This document shows, one piece after another, positions 27,462-36,373 of a stretch of DNA of 64,000 nt; within the stretch, counting starts at the first letter, position 1, and the number at the start of each line of letters is the position of its first letter. The notes under the pieces are model-generated. The model was given only the letters and a program-made list of their open reading frames with translations. It had not been told where the DNA came from and made no database searches. The stretch is from assembly GCA_905200545.1 (NCBI GenBank), contig CAJKKQ010000013.1, forward strand, positions 7,039-71,038, read 5' to 3'. The position numbers and the translations under genes were made by a program. Source of the stretch: an uncultured Oscillibacter sp. (GTDB lineage Bacteria > Bacillota > Clostridia > Oscillospirales > Oscillospiraceae).

Positions 27462-28105
27462 GACTCCACCCTTCTAATCGGCTGCCGGATCACGGTCTTC
27501 AGCCGCTCCGGTTTGCACCGACGCACATCGCTCAAATAGATCTCGTGGTGGAACCGCCCTTCCCCGAAGTTCTCCTGGTAGCCCTGGGCCTTGGCGTATT
27601 CGGCCATGGAGGCCACGGTGGCGGGCTCGTGGTCATAGGGGCCGATGTGCATGCACTGGACGCACAAGCCCTCCTCCCAGGGGAAGAACTTCACCGTGGA
27701 GAGGTCCTGCTGTTTCTTTTCCGTGGCCTCCCGGATGGCCCAATCAAAGGCTTCTTTCGTCACGAACTCCGGCAGGCGGATGAGGGAAATCCACTGAAAA
27801 TCCGCTTTGCGGGCGTAGTCCACCCCATGGACACCCTCCTGCCACCACAGCCCCTCCAGAGGCGGTACCACATAGTCAAAGTATCCCTCCAGCTTGTGCT
27901 GCTTGCTCATTTTGCTCATCTTGATGGTGAAGGCCACGGCGTAGAGCATCCCCAGGGCCTGCTTGTAGGCGCCATTTTCCTCGTTGGGGTCGCCCTGTCC
28001 CCGCACCGCCAGGAAGTTCATGGCGGGCACCGTGACGATACCCGGCGTCCTGGGCAGCAGATAGAACTCCTTGTACGCTTTCTTGTAGTCAAAAGCCATG
28101 GTCAT
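27458..28105 (-). CDS. GyrI-like small-molecule-binding protein
   Basis: A 215-residue protein of the GyrI/SHS2 ligand-binding type: FLAVRGQGDPNEENGAYKQALGMLYAVAFTIKMSKM, LEGLWW, and CVQCMHIGPYDHEPATVASMAEYAKAQGY are typical of the stand-alone clade found in clostridia, members of which have been linked to hydrolysis of small electrophiles. Start could also be the ATG two codons in (28099). Confidence 0.85.
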   Translation of the reverse strand: MTMAFDYKKAYKEFYLLPRTPGIVTVPAMNFLAVRGQGDPNEENGAYKQALGMLYAVAFTIKMSKMSKQHKLEGYFDYVVPPLEGLWWQEGVHGVDYARKADFQWISLIRLPEFVTKEAFDWAIREATEKKQQDLSTVKFFPWEEGLCVQCMHIGPYDHEPATVASMAEYAKAQGYQENFGEGRFHHEIYLSDVRRCKPERLKTVIRQPIRRVES

Positions 28106-28425
28106 TTCCTCCGTTTTTTCGGCTGCTGTTCCTGAAGGGCCAGACAGGTAAGGCGGGTAAGGGCTGTCATGGTGTCCCGGTCGTCCACATCCTCCACCCA
28201 GATGTAATCCTTGGCTCCTTCGTAAGGCGGAGCCTTGGATAGGTTTGGAAACGTTGCTTCACCCGCCGGAGTAACCTTCACAAAGAGCTGGTCGTCACAG
28301 ATGACAGCGAAGAACACGCCGTCGCAGTAAAGGCCGTATTCGCCGAACATCTTCCGGCTGCGAATAACTCCGGCCTCCCGCAGCTGCTCGGCCACATAGT
28401 CCACAAAGTCCTGATGAGACGCCAT
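28102..28425 (-). CDS. TfoX/Sxy N-terminal domain protein
   Basis: A 107-residue protein with the TfoX_N pattern: RKMFGEYGLYCDGVFFAVICDDQLFVKV, then a tail ending in KKRRK. Only the N-terminal domain is present, as in most Firmicute versions, which are not competence activators. ATGA overlap with the GyrI-like gene. Confidence 0.85.
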   Translation of the reverse strand: MASHQDFVDYVAEQLREAGVIRSRKMFGEYGLYCDGVFFAVICDDQLFVKVTPAGEATFPNLSKAPPYEGAKDYIWVEDVDDRDTMTALTRLTCLALQEQQPKKRRK

Positions 28426-28426
28426 G

Positions 28427-29338
28427 CTAATCCCTCCTACGGTAACGGTCGGACAATGTTTCGGTCAAATCTCCAAGCAGCTTGCGCAGCTCTCGCGGCT
28501 CCAGCAGCTCCGCTTGATCTCCAAAGGTCAGGACCCAGCTGAGGACGCTGTCCGCGTCCGGAAAGCCGCCGATAAAGCGCAGCTTGCCATCCGGCTCCAC
28601 AGTGAAGCGGTCCGCCCCGTACTCCTCCACCAGCCGCCAGCGGCAGGCCGGATCAAAGAGAACGGTGACCTGATATTGGGCCGGAAAGATGCGCTCCGGC
28701 TCCAGGTTGGGCAGGGGTGCGGAACGAGGTGAAAAGGGTTCCCCTGAGGCGAGCTCCGTCATTCGGTTCAGTTTGAACAGGCGGAAATCCTCACGGGTCT
28801 GGCACCAGCCCCACACGTACCAGGTAGACCAGTGGAACACCAGGTAGTAGGGCTCCACCGTCCGCTCTGATTCCTCTTTGGGGGAGAAATAGGTAAAACG
28901 GATGGTGCAGTGCTGCTCGATGGCCCCCTGGATGAGCTCGATTTTCGGCGGCAGACTGGTCTTGTACCAGGAGGAGAGATCGATGAGCATGTGGGCCCCG
29001 CCGGGTACCAGTCCGCCTGTCCCGGCGGACAGCTTTTCCATCAGTTGGGCATAGCGCCGGGTGCCGCTGACGCTGTCCAAGCTCCTCAGCCCTGCCAGAA
29101 TAGCCTGCATCTCCGGATCGGTGAGCACAGTGCGATCCACCCGATAGCCCTCCATGATGGAGATGCCGCCGCCCGCTCCTTGGGTGGTGGAGATGGGGAT
29201 GCCTGCCCGGCACAGGGACTCAATGTCCCGCTGGATGGTCCGGCGGGATACCTCGAACTGCTCCGCCAGCTCCGGAGCGGTGACCTTCTCCTTCTGGAAC
29301 AAGATGGACAGGATGCCGATGAGCCGCTCCATCTTCAT
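28427..29338 (-). CDS. YafY/WYL-domain transcriptional regulator
   Basis: A 303-residue regulator: N-terminal HTH_11 (ERLIGILSILFQKEKVTAPELAEQFEVSRRTIQRDIESL), central WYL domain (CTIRFTYFSPKEESERTVEPYYLVFHWSTWYVWGWC) and C-terminal WCX extension. WYL proteins bind ligands such as nucleic acids or nucleotides; here it leads an operon of small-molecule-handling proteins and probably controls it. ATG 29338 is chosen: the longer frame runs through the promoter element and lacks a Shine-Dalgarno. Confidence 0.9.
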   Translation of the reverse strand: MKMERLIGILSILFQKEKVTAPELAEQFEVSRRTIQRDIESLCRAGIPISTTQGAGGGISIMEGYRVDRTVLTDPEMQAILAGLRSLDSVSGTRRYAQLMEKLSAGTGGLVPGGAHMLIDLSSWYKTSLPPKIELIQGAIEQHCTIRFTYFSPKEESERTVEPYYLVFHWSTWYVWGWCQTREDFRLFKLNRMTELASGEPFSPRSAPLPNLEPERIFPAQYQVTVLFDPACRWRLVEEYGADRFTVEPDGKLRFIGGFPDADSVLSWVLTFGDQAELLEPRELRKLLGDLTETLSDRYRRRD

Positions 29339-29368
29339 AGGATGCACCGCCTTTCCTGATTTGTCTGT

Positions 29369-29377
29369 ATGATACCA
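29369..29377 (-). promoter_or_regulatory. Extended -10 promoter of the WYL operon
   Basis: The minus strand reads TGGTATCAT 31 bases before the regulator ATG. A second minus-strand TGGTATAAT lies at 29452-29460, giving two possible start sites. The sequence GGCATGGTATCATA occurs here and, on the plus strand, in the divergent promoter. Confidence 0.55.
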
Positions 29378-29527
29378 TGCCATGTTTTTCGGTTGCCCCC
29401 AGGGCTGGGAAAAACGGCTGAAAATCAAAGTATCATCGCCGTTATGCTGCTATTATACCATAGAAACACGACAACTGTCTGTCATGTTTGACTCAGAACG
29501 GCAATCTTTTGCTCTGCCAAGCGGGGA

Positions 29528-29556
29528 TTGTTTCACCGGAGTGGGCATGGTATCAT
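29528..29556 (+). promoter_or_regulatory. Promoter of the GNAT/YoaP gene pair
   Basis: TTGTTT (29528-29533), 17-base spacer, TATCAT (29551-29556) with the TGG extension; 29 bases upstream of the ATG at 29585. Confidence 0.6.
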
Positions 29557-29584
29557 AAAGAAAAATCCGCCGGGAGGTACCGCT

Positions 29585-30334
29585 ATGGAGCATTCTTTTC
29601 TCAATCTGACAGAAGAAAATCTTTCTCAGGAGCACCTGTGCTGTATCATCCGCAGCAAGAAGCCCCACCCCGGCGTGGAGGCCAAGCGGGCATGGCTCAG
29701 AGAGAGGCTGAAAGAAGGCCATGTGTTCCGCAAGCTGGACGCCAAAGGTGTGGTGTTCATCGAGTACGCCCCCCTGGAGACGGCCTGGGTGCCGGTGGAG
29801 GGGGAGAATTATCTTTACATTTACTGTCTGTGGGTCTCCGGGGACTTCAAGGGCAAGGGCTACGGCAGGCAGCTGATGGAATACTGCCTGGCCGACGCCA
29901 AAGCCAGGGGAAAATCCGGCGTGTGTATGCTGGGAGCGGAAAAGCAAAAGGCCTGGCTCTCGGACCAGACCTTTGCAGAGAAATATGGCTTTGAAACAGT
30001 GGATACTACCCCGGACGGCTACCGGCTCATGGCCCTCTCCTTTGACGGAACCAAGCCCCGGTTTGCAGAGAACGCCAAGCGGCAGGAGATTGAAAATCAG
30101 GAGCTGACTATCTATTACAGTTCCCAGTGTCCCTACATCCATCAGAGTGTGGAACTGGTACGCAAAACCTGTGGCGAGATGGAGGTGCCTTATACCCTCA
30201 TTCCGGTAGATACACTGGAAAAGGCCAAGGCTTTGCCCTGTGTCTTCAATAACTGGGCGGCATTTTATCGGGGAAAGTTCGTGACGGTGAATCTGCTGGA
30301 CGCCGCTGCACTGAAGCGGCTTGTGAAAAAGTAA
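29585..30334 (+). CDS. GNAT N-acetyltransferase with YoaP-like C-terminal domain
   Basis: A 249-residue two-part protein. The N-terminal half is a GNAT fold (YIYCLWVSGDFKGKGYGRQLMEYCLADAKARGKSG, acetyl-CoA loop GKGYGR). The C-terminal half (IENQELTIYYSSQCPYIHQSVELVRK, then FNNWAAFYRGKFVTVNLLD) is the YoaP-like thioredoxin-related domain, with CPYIHQ at the place of a CxxC. GGGAGG precedes the ATG at 29585. Substrate unknown. Confidence 0.88.
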   Translation: MEHSFLNLTEENLSQEHLCCIIRSKKPHPGVEAKRAWLRERLKEGHVFRKLDAKGVVFIEYAPLETAWVPVEGENYLYIYCLWVSGDFKGKGYGRQLMEYCLADAKARGKSGVCMLGAEKQKAWLSDQTFAEKYGFETVDTTPDGYRLMALSFDGTKPRFAENAKRQEIENQELTIYYSSQCPYIHQSVELVRKTCGEMEVPYTLIPVDTLEKAKALPCVFNNWAAFYRGKFVTVNLLDAAALKRLVKK

Positions 30335-30343
30335 GGGGTACCC

Positions 30344-30793
30344 ATGGACATCAAGAAAGTTGAAACCGGTAAAAAACAGTATCTCGATTTGCTGTTGCTG
30401 GCGGACGAGCAGGAGGACATGATTGACCGCTACCTGGAGCGTGGAACCATGTATGTGCTGGAGGACGATGGCGTCAAAGCAGAATGCGTAGTGACCGACG
30501 AGGGAAACGGCGTTCTGGAGCTGAAAAACATCGCCGTGAAGCCGGATTTTCAAGGGAACGGTTATGGAAAAGCCCTGGTAGATTTTTTAATCAAAACCTA
30601 CGCAGAGCTATATACGGTGCTGCAGGTGGGTACCGGAGACAGCCCCTCCACCATCCCGTTTTATGAATCCTGCGGCTTTCGCAGGCATCATCGGGTCAAG
30701 GACTTCTTCACCGACCACTACGACCACCCCATCTATGACAGCGGGGTGCAGTTGGTGGATATGGTGTACCTGCAAAGAAAGATGGGAATCTGA
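30344..30793 (+). CDS. GNAT N-acetyltransferase
   Basis: A 149-residue acetyltransferase with motif A LKNIAVKPDFQGNGYGKALVDFLI and motif B TVLQVGTGDSPSTIPFYESCGFRRHHRVKDFF. It follows the previous GNAT by 9 bases in the same operon. Similar proteins are annotated YvbK-like; the acceptor is unknown. Confidence 0.9.
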   Translation: MDIKKVETGKKQYLDLLLLADEQEDMIDRYLERGTMYVLEDDGVKAECVVTDEGNGVLELKNIAVKPDFQGNGYGKALVDFLIKTYAELYTVLQVGTGDSPSTIPFYESCGFRRHHRVKDFFTDHYDHPIYDSGVQLVDMVYLQRKMGI

Positions 30794-30847
30794 ATGTGAA
30801 CTTGCGTTTGGCGGTTGTCCCAGTATAAAGCGGATGTTCAGGCATCA

Positions 30848-32419
30848 TCAGGTGCGCAGCCGGAAGGTCCGGGGAGCGAATTTGTAGACCAGAACGCAGG
30901 CCGCGATGGAGTACACCACGCAAAAGACGATGCACGCCGCCCCGAAAGCCAGGGTGGGCAGGCGGAGGTTCATCAGGGCGTAGCAGGCCACATAGGTGAG
31001 GATCATCACGATGCGGTAGGTGCCGCTTTTCATCTCCGTCCCTGCCGTGTAGGGCTGCAGCAGATAGTAGACGGTCAGATAGTGGATGGAGAAAAACAGG
31101 CTCATGGCCGGAATGGATACCAGAAGCACCACATAGTTCCAGGGATTCTTGGTTCCACCGGAGGCATAGAGAGTCCAACACAGGCCCACGCCGATGACCA
31201 GAGCCGGGACCGCGTTGATTTTCATGATCTCCCGCAGGCGGATCTGGAAGAGCTTGAGCACAAAGTCCGGCCGCTTGAAAAACGAATAGGTCAGCAGGCT
31301 GTGGTCACAGTTCATGAACAGCGCCTTGGTAAAGCCGGTGCCCCGGTTGATGAGGTACATGATGAAGGCGAAATAAGGCAGCCAGGTCATCACCAGTTCA
31401 TTGATATCCGCCTTGGTGCCGGGCCGGACGGCCATGAGCACCTGAACGCCGCAGCAGAGAAAGGCGCAGACGGCAGCAATGCGGAGGGTAGAGCGCCACA
31501 GGATCTTCCGGTGCCGCTTGATGAAGAGCTCATTGAGGTACTCAAGGCCCTGCTTCCGGCTGGTGATGGAGCCGTCTGTGGAGATGGTCTTCTCGCTGGC
31601 AGTCTTGGCCGCCTTTTTCACAGTGTCCATCTGGTTGGTCACCTGGGACAGCAGCTCTTTGTTGATCTCCCGGTAATAGGGGAAACGCACCATCTCCCGA
31701 AGCCCCCAGATCCCCGCCGGGAGGCAGAGCAGGAACAAAGCGGCGGAAAGCTGCAGGGGCAGAACGATCCCCATGGTGGGCGGGAAATAGGCCAGGGCCA
31801 GCAGCACGAATGTCAGAATCCAGGCGCTTTTCTGGAGTTTCGTGTCGTTGCGGACATACCCGTGCTTTTCATAGTCCCGCAACGAGTAAGCGGACACCGC
31901 GATCTTGGCCCCCGCCACGCAGAAGGGAATCAGCAGGCACAGCCACAAAGGCACTCCCTGCATCTGTCCCCACAGGAGCATACAGGGCAGGAAGCCCACC
32001 ACAGTCTTCGCCAAATCGTAGCCGAAGTGCACCAGGGTGTAGGACCGGGCGTTCATCCGCAGAAGGATCATGGCATAGTACTTGTCCCGGGAGGGGGCGA
32101 AGAGGTTCGTGTGCATGTACGAGCCCACCAGAGTCAACAACAGCAGAACGTGCAAAAAGGACTCCCGGGCAGGCACCATGGAATGAAAATTTCCCGGTGC
32201 CAGGACCATCAGGAAGAAGTAAAGGAACTTGAAAAGAAAGATGGTGACAAGTTCCCAGAGAACCGACAGCACATTGGCAAAGATCTTGAAGCCTTTCACC
32301 TGATAAATGGTGGCGGGCAGCAGATGCTTCACCAGCGGGATCTGCCTGATGGAGTAGAGGATGCTGTTGACCCGGTAAGTATTTTTCAGGGAAAAGGATA
32401 TCCGCAGTGTATTAAGCAT
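30848..32419 (-). CDS. ABC-2-like transporter permease
   Basis: A 523-residue integral membrane protein with about 12 predicted helices in two blocks, split by a basic cytoplasmic loop (about residues 255-300). Charged N terminus, no signal peptide. It overlaps the ATPase gene by 8 bases, which makes it the membrane partner of that ATPase. Substrate cannot be told; such large permeases often export peptides, drugs or lipids. Confidence 0.85.
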   Translation of the reverse strand: MLNTLRISFSLKNTYRVNSILYSIRQIPLVKHLLPATIYQVKGFKIFANVLSVLWELVTIFLFKFLYFFLMVLAPGNFHSMVPARESFLHVLLLLTLVGSYMHTNLFAPSRDKYYAMILLRMNARSYTLVHFGYDLAKTVVGFLPCMLLWGQMQGVPLWLCLLIPFCVAGAKIAVSAYSLRDYEKHGYVRNDTKLQKSAWILTFVLLALAYFPPTMGIVLPLQLSAALFLLCLPAGIWGLREMVRFPYYREINKELLSQVTNQMDTVKKAAKTASEKTISTDGSITSRKQGLEYLNELFIKRHRKILWRSTLRIAAVCAFLCCGVQVLMAVRPGTKADINELVMTWLPYFAFIMYLINRGTGFTKALFMNCDHSLLTYSFFKRPDFVLKLFQIRLREIMKINAVPALVIGVGLCWTLYASGGTKNPWNYVVLLVSIPAMSLFFSIHYLTVYYLLQPYTAGTEMKSGTYRIVMILTYVACYALMNLRLPTLAFGAACIVFCVVYSIAACVLVYKFAPRTFRLRT

Positions 32420-33119
32420 AGGTCTCCTCTTTCAGCGCCGCGATGATTTTCTCTTTGAACTCCTGGCTGTCCAGGTTGGACTTCTCCACCTTCTCCAGTT
32501 CCCCGTGGCTGAGCAGCACGATTTCATCACACAGATCCAGGGCCAAATCCAGGATGTGGGTGGAGAAAATGGTGATCTGGCCTTCCTTCAAAGAGCGGAG
32601 GAGCCCCTTCATCTCCTCGGCCACCACCACATCCAGGGAGGTCAGCGGCTCGTCCAGTAGCAAGACCTTAGGCTGGGCAATGATGTTGATGAGCATCTGC
32701 ATCTTGTTCTTCATGCCGTGGGAGTAGTCCTTCAAAAGCTTGTCCCGGTCCTCCGGGGCAATGCTCATCATGTCAAAATACTCATCCAGAGACTTGGGGT
32801 CCTGGATGGAGTCTCGGTTGATGTCCACAAAGAATTTCAAAAACTCCCGTCCGGTGAGAAATTCAGGCACTGTGGGGGTGGAGACCACATAGCCCATATC
32901 CTCCGGCGCCACCTCCCTGCGCACGCCGCCCTCTTCCAGACAGAAGCTGCCGCCCTCCGCCTTGAGATCCCGGTTCAGGCAGTTGAAGAGGGTGGTTTTG
33001 CCTGCACCGTTGCGGCCCAGCAGGCCGTAGATCTTGCCATCGGAAAAGGTAAAGTCAATGTCCCGCAAAACCTCTTTCTGCTCAAATTGCTTGGAGAGGT
33101 GTTGGATAATCAAATTCAT
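32412..33119 (-). CDS. ABC transporter ATP-binding protein
   Basis: A 235-residue ATPase with Walker A GRNGAGKT, a degenerate signature region (LLKDYSHGMKNKMQ: SHGMKNK in place of LSGGQ, as is common in CcmA/ABC-2 type exporters), Walker B VLLLDEPLTSLD and switch His TIFSTHILD. ATG 33119 follows GGAG; the longer frame is unsupported. Confidence 0.93.
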   Translation of the reverse strand: MNLIIQHLSKQFEQKEVLRDIDFTFSDGKIYGLLGRNGAGKTTLFNCLNRDLKAEGGSFCLEEGGVRREVAPEDMGYVVSTPTVPEFLTGREFLKFFVDINRDSIQDPKSLDEYFDMMSIAPEDRDKLLKDYSHGMKNKMQMLINIIAQPKVLLLDEPLTSLDVVVAEEMKGLLRSLKEGQITIFSTHILDLALDLCDEIVLLSHGELEKVEKSNLDSQEFKEKIIAALKEETYA

Positions 33120-33341
33120 AGGGTTCTCCTTTTCATATGGATCGGCAGGCAGCACTCAGCTTGCCATGCTTTCATTTTGTGGCCATTATACGGGGTTCGG
33201 GTAAAAAAGGCAATTCCCTTTTCCCGACCTTCCTTCTCCAAAAGATGAGCAAAGCCTTGGTGCACAAAGAATTGCAGTGGCGAGCAGCTCATTCTTAAAT
33301 AAAATTAAGGAAATCTTTATACCAAATCCCTGTTTCTCTGG

Positions 33342-33347
33342 TATCAT
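33342..33347 (+). promoter_or_regulatory. Extended -10 element upstream of the YcxB-like gene
   Basis: TATCAT preceded by TGG (33339-33341) lies 48 bases before the ATG at 33395; no clear -35. Confidence 0.45.
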
Positions 33348-33394
33348 GGAGCCCACGCATAACACGGAAGGCCACGATGGCCCGGGAGGTACCG

Positions 33395-33910
33395 ATGGAA
33401 TTCTCCTGTCATACTCCATACGATGAAAAGGCACTGACCGCCATGGCCAGGGCCATCCGGAAAACAGCCCGGGTCAAAAGAAGCCGCAGGGTCCGCCTCT
33501 ATGCCTGGATTATCATTGGGCTTTTCTTGGTATCCCACTGGCTGTCCTGGGGATCTGTCTGGCAGATGACGGCAAACTGTGTGGCCGTTGCAGCATTGTT
33601 GCTAATCAGCTGGAAAGAGGATGCCCTCAACAGCTCTTTTGCAAAGCGCAAAGCCCTGCCGGGTACCGATGCCGCCGATACCTCATTCTATCCCGACCAC
33701 TATCTAGTAAAAACTGCGGCGGCAGAATCCAGGTGGCACTATGACAAGATCCTCGCGCTGGCGCAGACGCAGGATCACCTCATTTTTGTGATAGGGAAAG
33801 ACCATGCCCTGGCCATGGAGAAAGCCAGTCTGGATGGCGGCAGCATGTCATAATTCCGCCGCTTTCTGGAGGAGAAGTCTGTCCGGCAGATTCAGAACAT
33901 GGGAGGATAA
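33395..33910 (+). pseudogene. YcxB-like membrane protein with in-frame stop
   Basis: The open frame (33395-33853) has 152 codons: an N-terminal basic part, two membrane helices (about 36-53 and 58-72) and a PH-like YcxB C-terminal domain (SFYPDHYLVKTAAAESRWHYDKILALAQTQDHLIFVIGKDHALAMEKASL). It ends at TAA 33851-33853, but the same frame continues as FRRFLEEKSVRQIQ to a second TAA at 33908-33910, matching the usual C-terminal FRxFLEEK helix of the family. One point change thus removes the last 18 residues. Shine-Dalgarno GGGAGG precedes the ATG. It could still be partly functional. Confidence 0.7.
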
Positions 33911-33916
33911 AGGGAG

Positions 33917-34297
33917 ATGAAAACAGGTCATAAAATTGCTGCTCTGGGCTGCCTGGCAGTCGTAACCGCCTCTGTCGCCTGCTGGCGCTGGATGATCCGG
34001 ATGCCCCTCAAGGAGTTCACCCGATATGCCCTCTATATGGCGGTCATGGACGATGAAATCTGCCGGAACGAGCTGGAGGGCAATCAGATCGGCGACACGG
34101 TCATTGCGTTTCCGCCCAGAGAGGAATCCCTGCAAGAGCGATATCACCTCTTTTTGAAGATGAACCGAACCAAGAGCCGCCGGCAGCTCCAGGCGGAAAT
34201 TGCGGACATGGAGTAGCGCCTTCAGGAATCCCGACAGTTCCTGGATCAGCCCAAAGAACATCCGGAGGTCGGGATTACCGGAGAAAACGATATGTAA
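33917..34297 (+). pseudogene. Small membrane protein gene with in-frame amber codon
   Basis: An open frame of 99 codons (33917-34216) with an N-terminal membrane segment (about residues 5-25) and a charged helical remainder. It stops at TAG (34214-34216), yet the frame continues for 26 more codons (RLQESRQFLDQPKEHPEVGI...) to TAA at 34295-34297. The continuation has normal composition, so CAG (Gln) to TAG is a simple explanation. No family recognised. GGAGATG-like purines precede the ATG. Confidence 0.6.
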
Positions 34298-34683
34298 CTG
34301 GTTGATTTCTGTCCGTCAGCCATAGCAGTTTTTAACCTGTTATAGACAAAGAATAAGAATTCTGAAATTTTCAATATAAAATGTATGAACGCTGCTAAAA
34401 ATAAACGATAAACTTATAATATCAGTGGGCAGAAAAATTTGATACTCAACTGCAAATTTTTGACCGCCGCTTTTATGTGCTCAAAAAGATGGATTATATA
34501 GAAATAAAGCGAGTTTTCTCATATTTGTGTTTGAAACAATCAGGTTTTATAGAATCGTATGTGGTCAGAATGAGTGCTGTCTATAAAAAGTTGCAATTTT
34601 TATGAGACTGTTAGAGAAATCATCTGCCCTTTAGTTGGATATTCGCAATCTTTTTGCGATTTGTTCGTTTCTGTTTCATGAAT
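34298..34683. other. AT-rich spacer without a recognisable gene
   Basis: Composition drops sharply compared with the genes to the left. The plus strand has a stretch open for about 60 codons (AEKFDTQLQIFDRRFYVLKK onward) without start codon or family match. This marks the left edge of the patchwork region. Confidence 0.5.
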
Positions 34684-34825
34684 GTCCCAAAGAGGTTTTC
34701 GGAATTTTTTATAGGCGTTTATAGTGCTTTTTAGCCATTTCCACTCCAACTCAGTTACTTTCTAGTGCTCTTGTTTCCGCTGTTTCCGTGTATTCCAGCT
34801 CTGTCTGTGGTCTTACATGTGGTCA
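34684..34825. repeat. Direct repeat copy A (about 142 bp)
   Basis: Aligns without gaps to 40045-40186. The right 97 bases (34729-34825) match at 73 of 97 positions by my count, and the last block, CTGTCTGTGGTC-nn-ACATGTGGTCA, is nearly identical. It holds two direct TGTGGTC half-sites 11 bases apart, like arm sites of tyrosine recombinases. Probably a relic of a mobile-element end. Confidence 0.65.
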
Positions 34826-34980
34826 GCTGAAAAGTTTCGGCCAGAATCCCTGACGACCCGCAGTGACACCCTAGGCGGCACAGTTTACCTCAAAGTTTGA
34901 AAAATAATACCTTCACCTTGAAAAACATACAAGACTTTTTAAGAAAAAACAGCTCCATTTTTGCGTCGCCATATCAAAGA

Positions 34981-35022
34981 ACAAGGGCCTTTGAAAATCC
35001 GCAGATAATCAAAGGCCCTTGT
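34981..35022. terminator. Hairpin downstream of the rubrerythrin gene
   Basis: A 14-bp perfect stem (34981-34994 and 35009-35022) followed by TTCTC on the plus and TTCTTTG on the minus strand. It lies about 160 bases past the rubrerythrin stop and can end the perR operon. Confidence 0.6.
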
Positions 35023-35179
35023 TTCTCACTTTTGAGAGATGAAATCGCCGAAGAAAGCACATGCCGCCTCGAAGGCATACCACTCGCCTTGTCAGGCCTC
35101 GTTCAGAATCCAGCAGAAACTGAACGTGTCACGGCGTACATTTTACTTTGGTCCCGCAGCATTCCCAATGTTCTATGGA

Positions 35180-36370
35180 TCAATAGTTGTCGCTGTGAAT
35201 TTCAAAAAAGCTCCTGGAGTACAGACAGGTGGGACACACCTCCGGGGCGGCAGTCCCCACCACGATGTGGCCGCAGTTGCGGCATTCCCACACCTTAACT
35301 TCGCTCTTTTCAAAGACCTGGGCAGTCTCCACATTGTGCAGCAGGGCGCGGTAGCGCTCCTCATGGCGCTTCTCAATGGCAGCCACCAGACGGAACTTGG
35401 CAGCCAACTCGGGGAACCCCTCCTCCTCGGCGGTTTTAGCAAAGCCATCGTACATATCGGTCCACTCGTAGTTTTCACCCTCAGCAGCGTGGAGCAGGTT
35501 CTCGGCGGTGCTCTCCACACCATGCAGTTCCTCAAACCACATTTTCGCATGGGCCTTCTCGTTTTCCGCCGTCTTCAGAAATAGGGCCGCAATCTGTTCG
35601 TATCCTTCATTCTGAGCCACAGAAGAGAAAAAGGTGTACTTGTTCCGGGCCTGAGACTCACCGGCAAAGGCAGCCTCCAGGTTCTTCTCAGTCTGGGTAC
35701 CGGCGTACTTGCTTGCACTTTTGACAGGGACGCCCTCAATCAGTTCAAACGCAGAGGCGGGCTGCTTGCAAATGGGGCAGGTAAAGTCCTCAGGCAGTGT
35801 CTCGCCCTCGTAGATATAACCACATACCTTACATTTCCACTTGTTCATAACCTTTTTTTCTCCTTCTGATCTGATTTCATTGCAGGGAATGCGCTCCAAC
35901 AACTCTTTTGCGGCCTGTACAGGAAAATCAGGGGCGGGCGGTGCGTCCGCAAAGTCTCTAAGCAGCTGATGGGCGTTGGCACTCTGAGGAAGCATATACC
36001 CGGCCTCCCGGAGCAGGTCTTCGTTGACCAAACGGACGGATTTCTCGGCAGCCCGCATCAGACGGTAAAGTCCGTCCTGGTCCGCGTGTTCCGCCAGTTG
36101 CCGGGCAATGTTCTCCTGATCTGCCTTATTGCCGGCCATATGATTGGCCTGGGCCGTCACATCTTGCTTCTTTTTCTGCTGGGGCGGGTATTCCGTAGGG
36201 ACCATGGAGATAGCGCCGCTGGGACAGGCATCAGCGCACACGCCGCAGCCCAGGCATTTATCCACATCAATGACGCTGTTCTCGGTGTCGGTAGCCCCGG
36301 TTGGGCATACATACAGGCACAGACAGTCCTTGGTGCATAACCGCAGATTCCGCACTGCAACTTGTTTCAT
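35180..36370 (-). CDS. Ferredoxin-rubredoxin-rubrerythrin fusion
   Basis: A 396-residue fusion. Residues 1-60 hold 8 Cys in two clusters ([12 protein letters not shown] and [12 protein letters not shown]) for 4Fe-4S centres; 61-170 is a helical linker; from Met175 comes a rubredoxin ([16 protein letters not shown]), a diiron rubrerythrin domain ([31 protein letters not shown]) and a final rubredoxin-like CRNCG...CPTC. Rubrerythrins reduce H2O2 in anaerobes; the ferredoxin part may feed electrons. AAGGAG lies 11 bases before the internal ATG (35846-35848), so a separate rubrerythrin may also be made. Starts 3 bases after the hydrogenase stop. Confidence 0.9.
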   Translation of the reverse strand: MKQVAVRNLRLCTKDCLCLYVCPTGATDTENSVIDVDKCLGCGVCADACPSGAISMVPTEYPPQQKKKQDVTAQANHMAGNKADQENIARQLAEHADQDGLYRLMRAAEKSVRLVNEDLLREAGYMLPQSANAHQLLRDFADAPPAPDFPVQAAKELLERIPCNEIRSEGEKKVMNKWKCKVCGYIYEGETLPEDFTCPICKQPASAFELIEGVPVKSASKYAGTQTEKNLEAAFAGESQARNKYTFFSSVAQNEGYEQIAALFLKTAENEKAHAKMWFEELHGVESTAENLLHAAEGENYEWTDMYDGFAKTAEEEGFPELAAKFRLVAAIEKRHEERYRALLHNVETAQVFEKSEVKVWECRNCGHIVVGTAAPEVCPTCLYSRSFFEIHSDNY

Positions 36371-36373
36371 GGT

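Noticed and set aside
29453..30553. Minus-strand open frame opposite the GNAT/YoaP gene
   Set aside because: The plus strand has a promoter, a Shine-Dalgarno and GNAT motifs; the minus frame has none.
33395..34297. Stop-codon reassignment as explanation for the two in-frame stops
   Set aside because: One stop is TAA and the other TAG, and the surrounding genes end normally with TAA, TAG and TGA; local mutation or base error is simpler.
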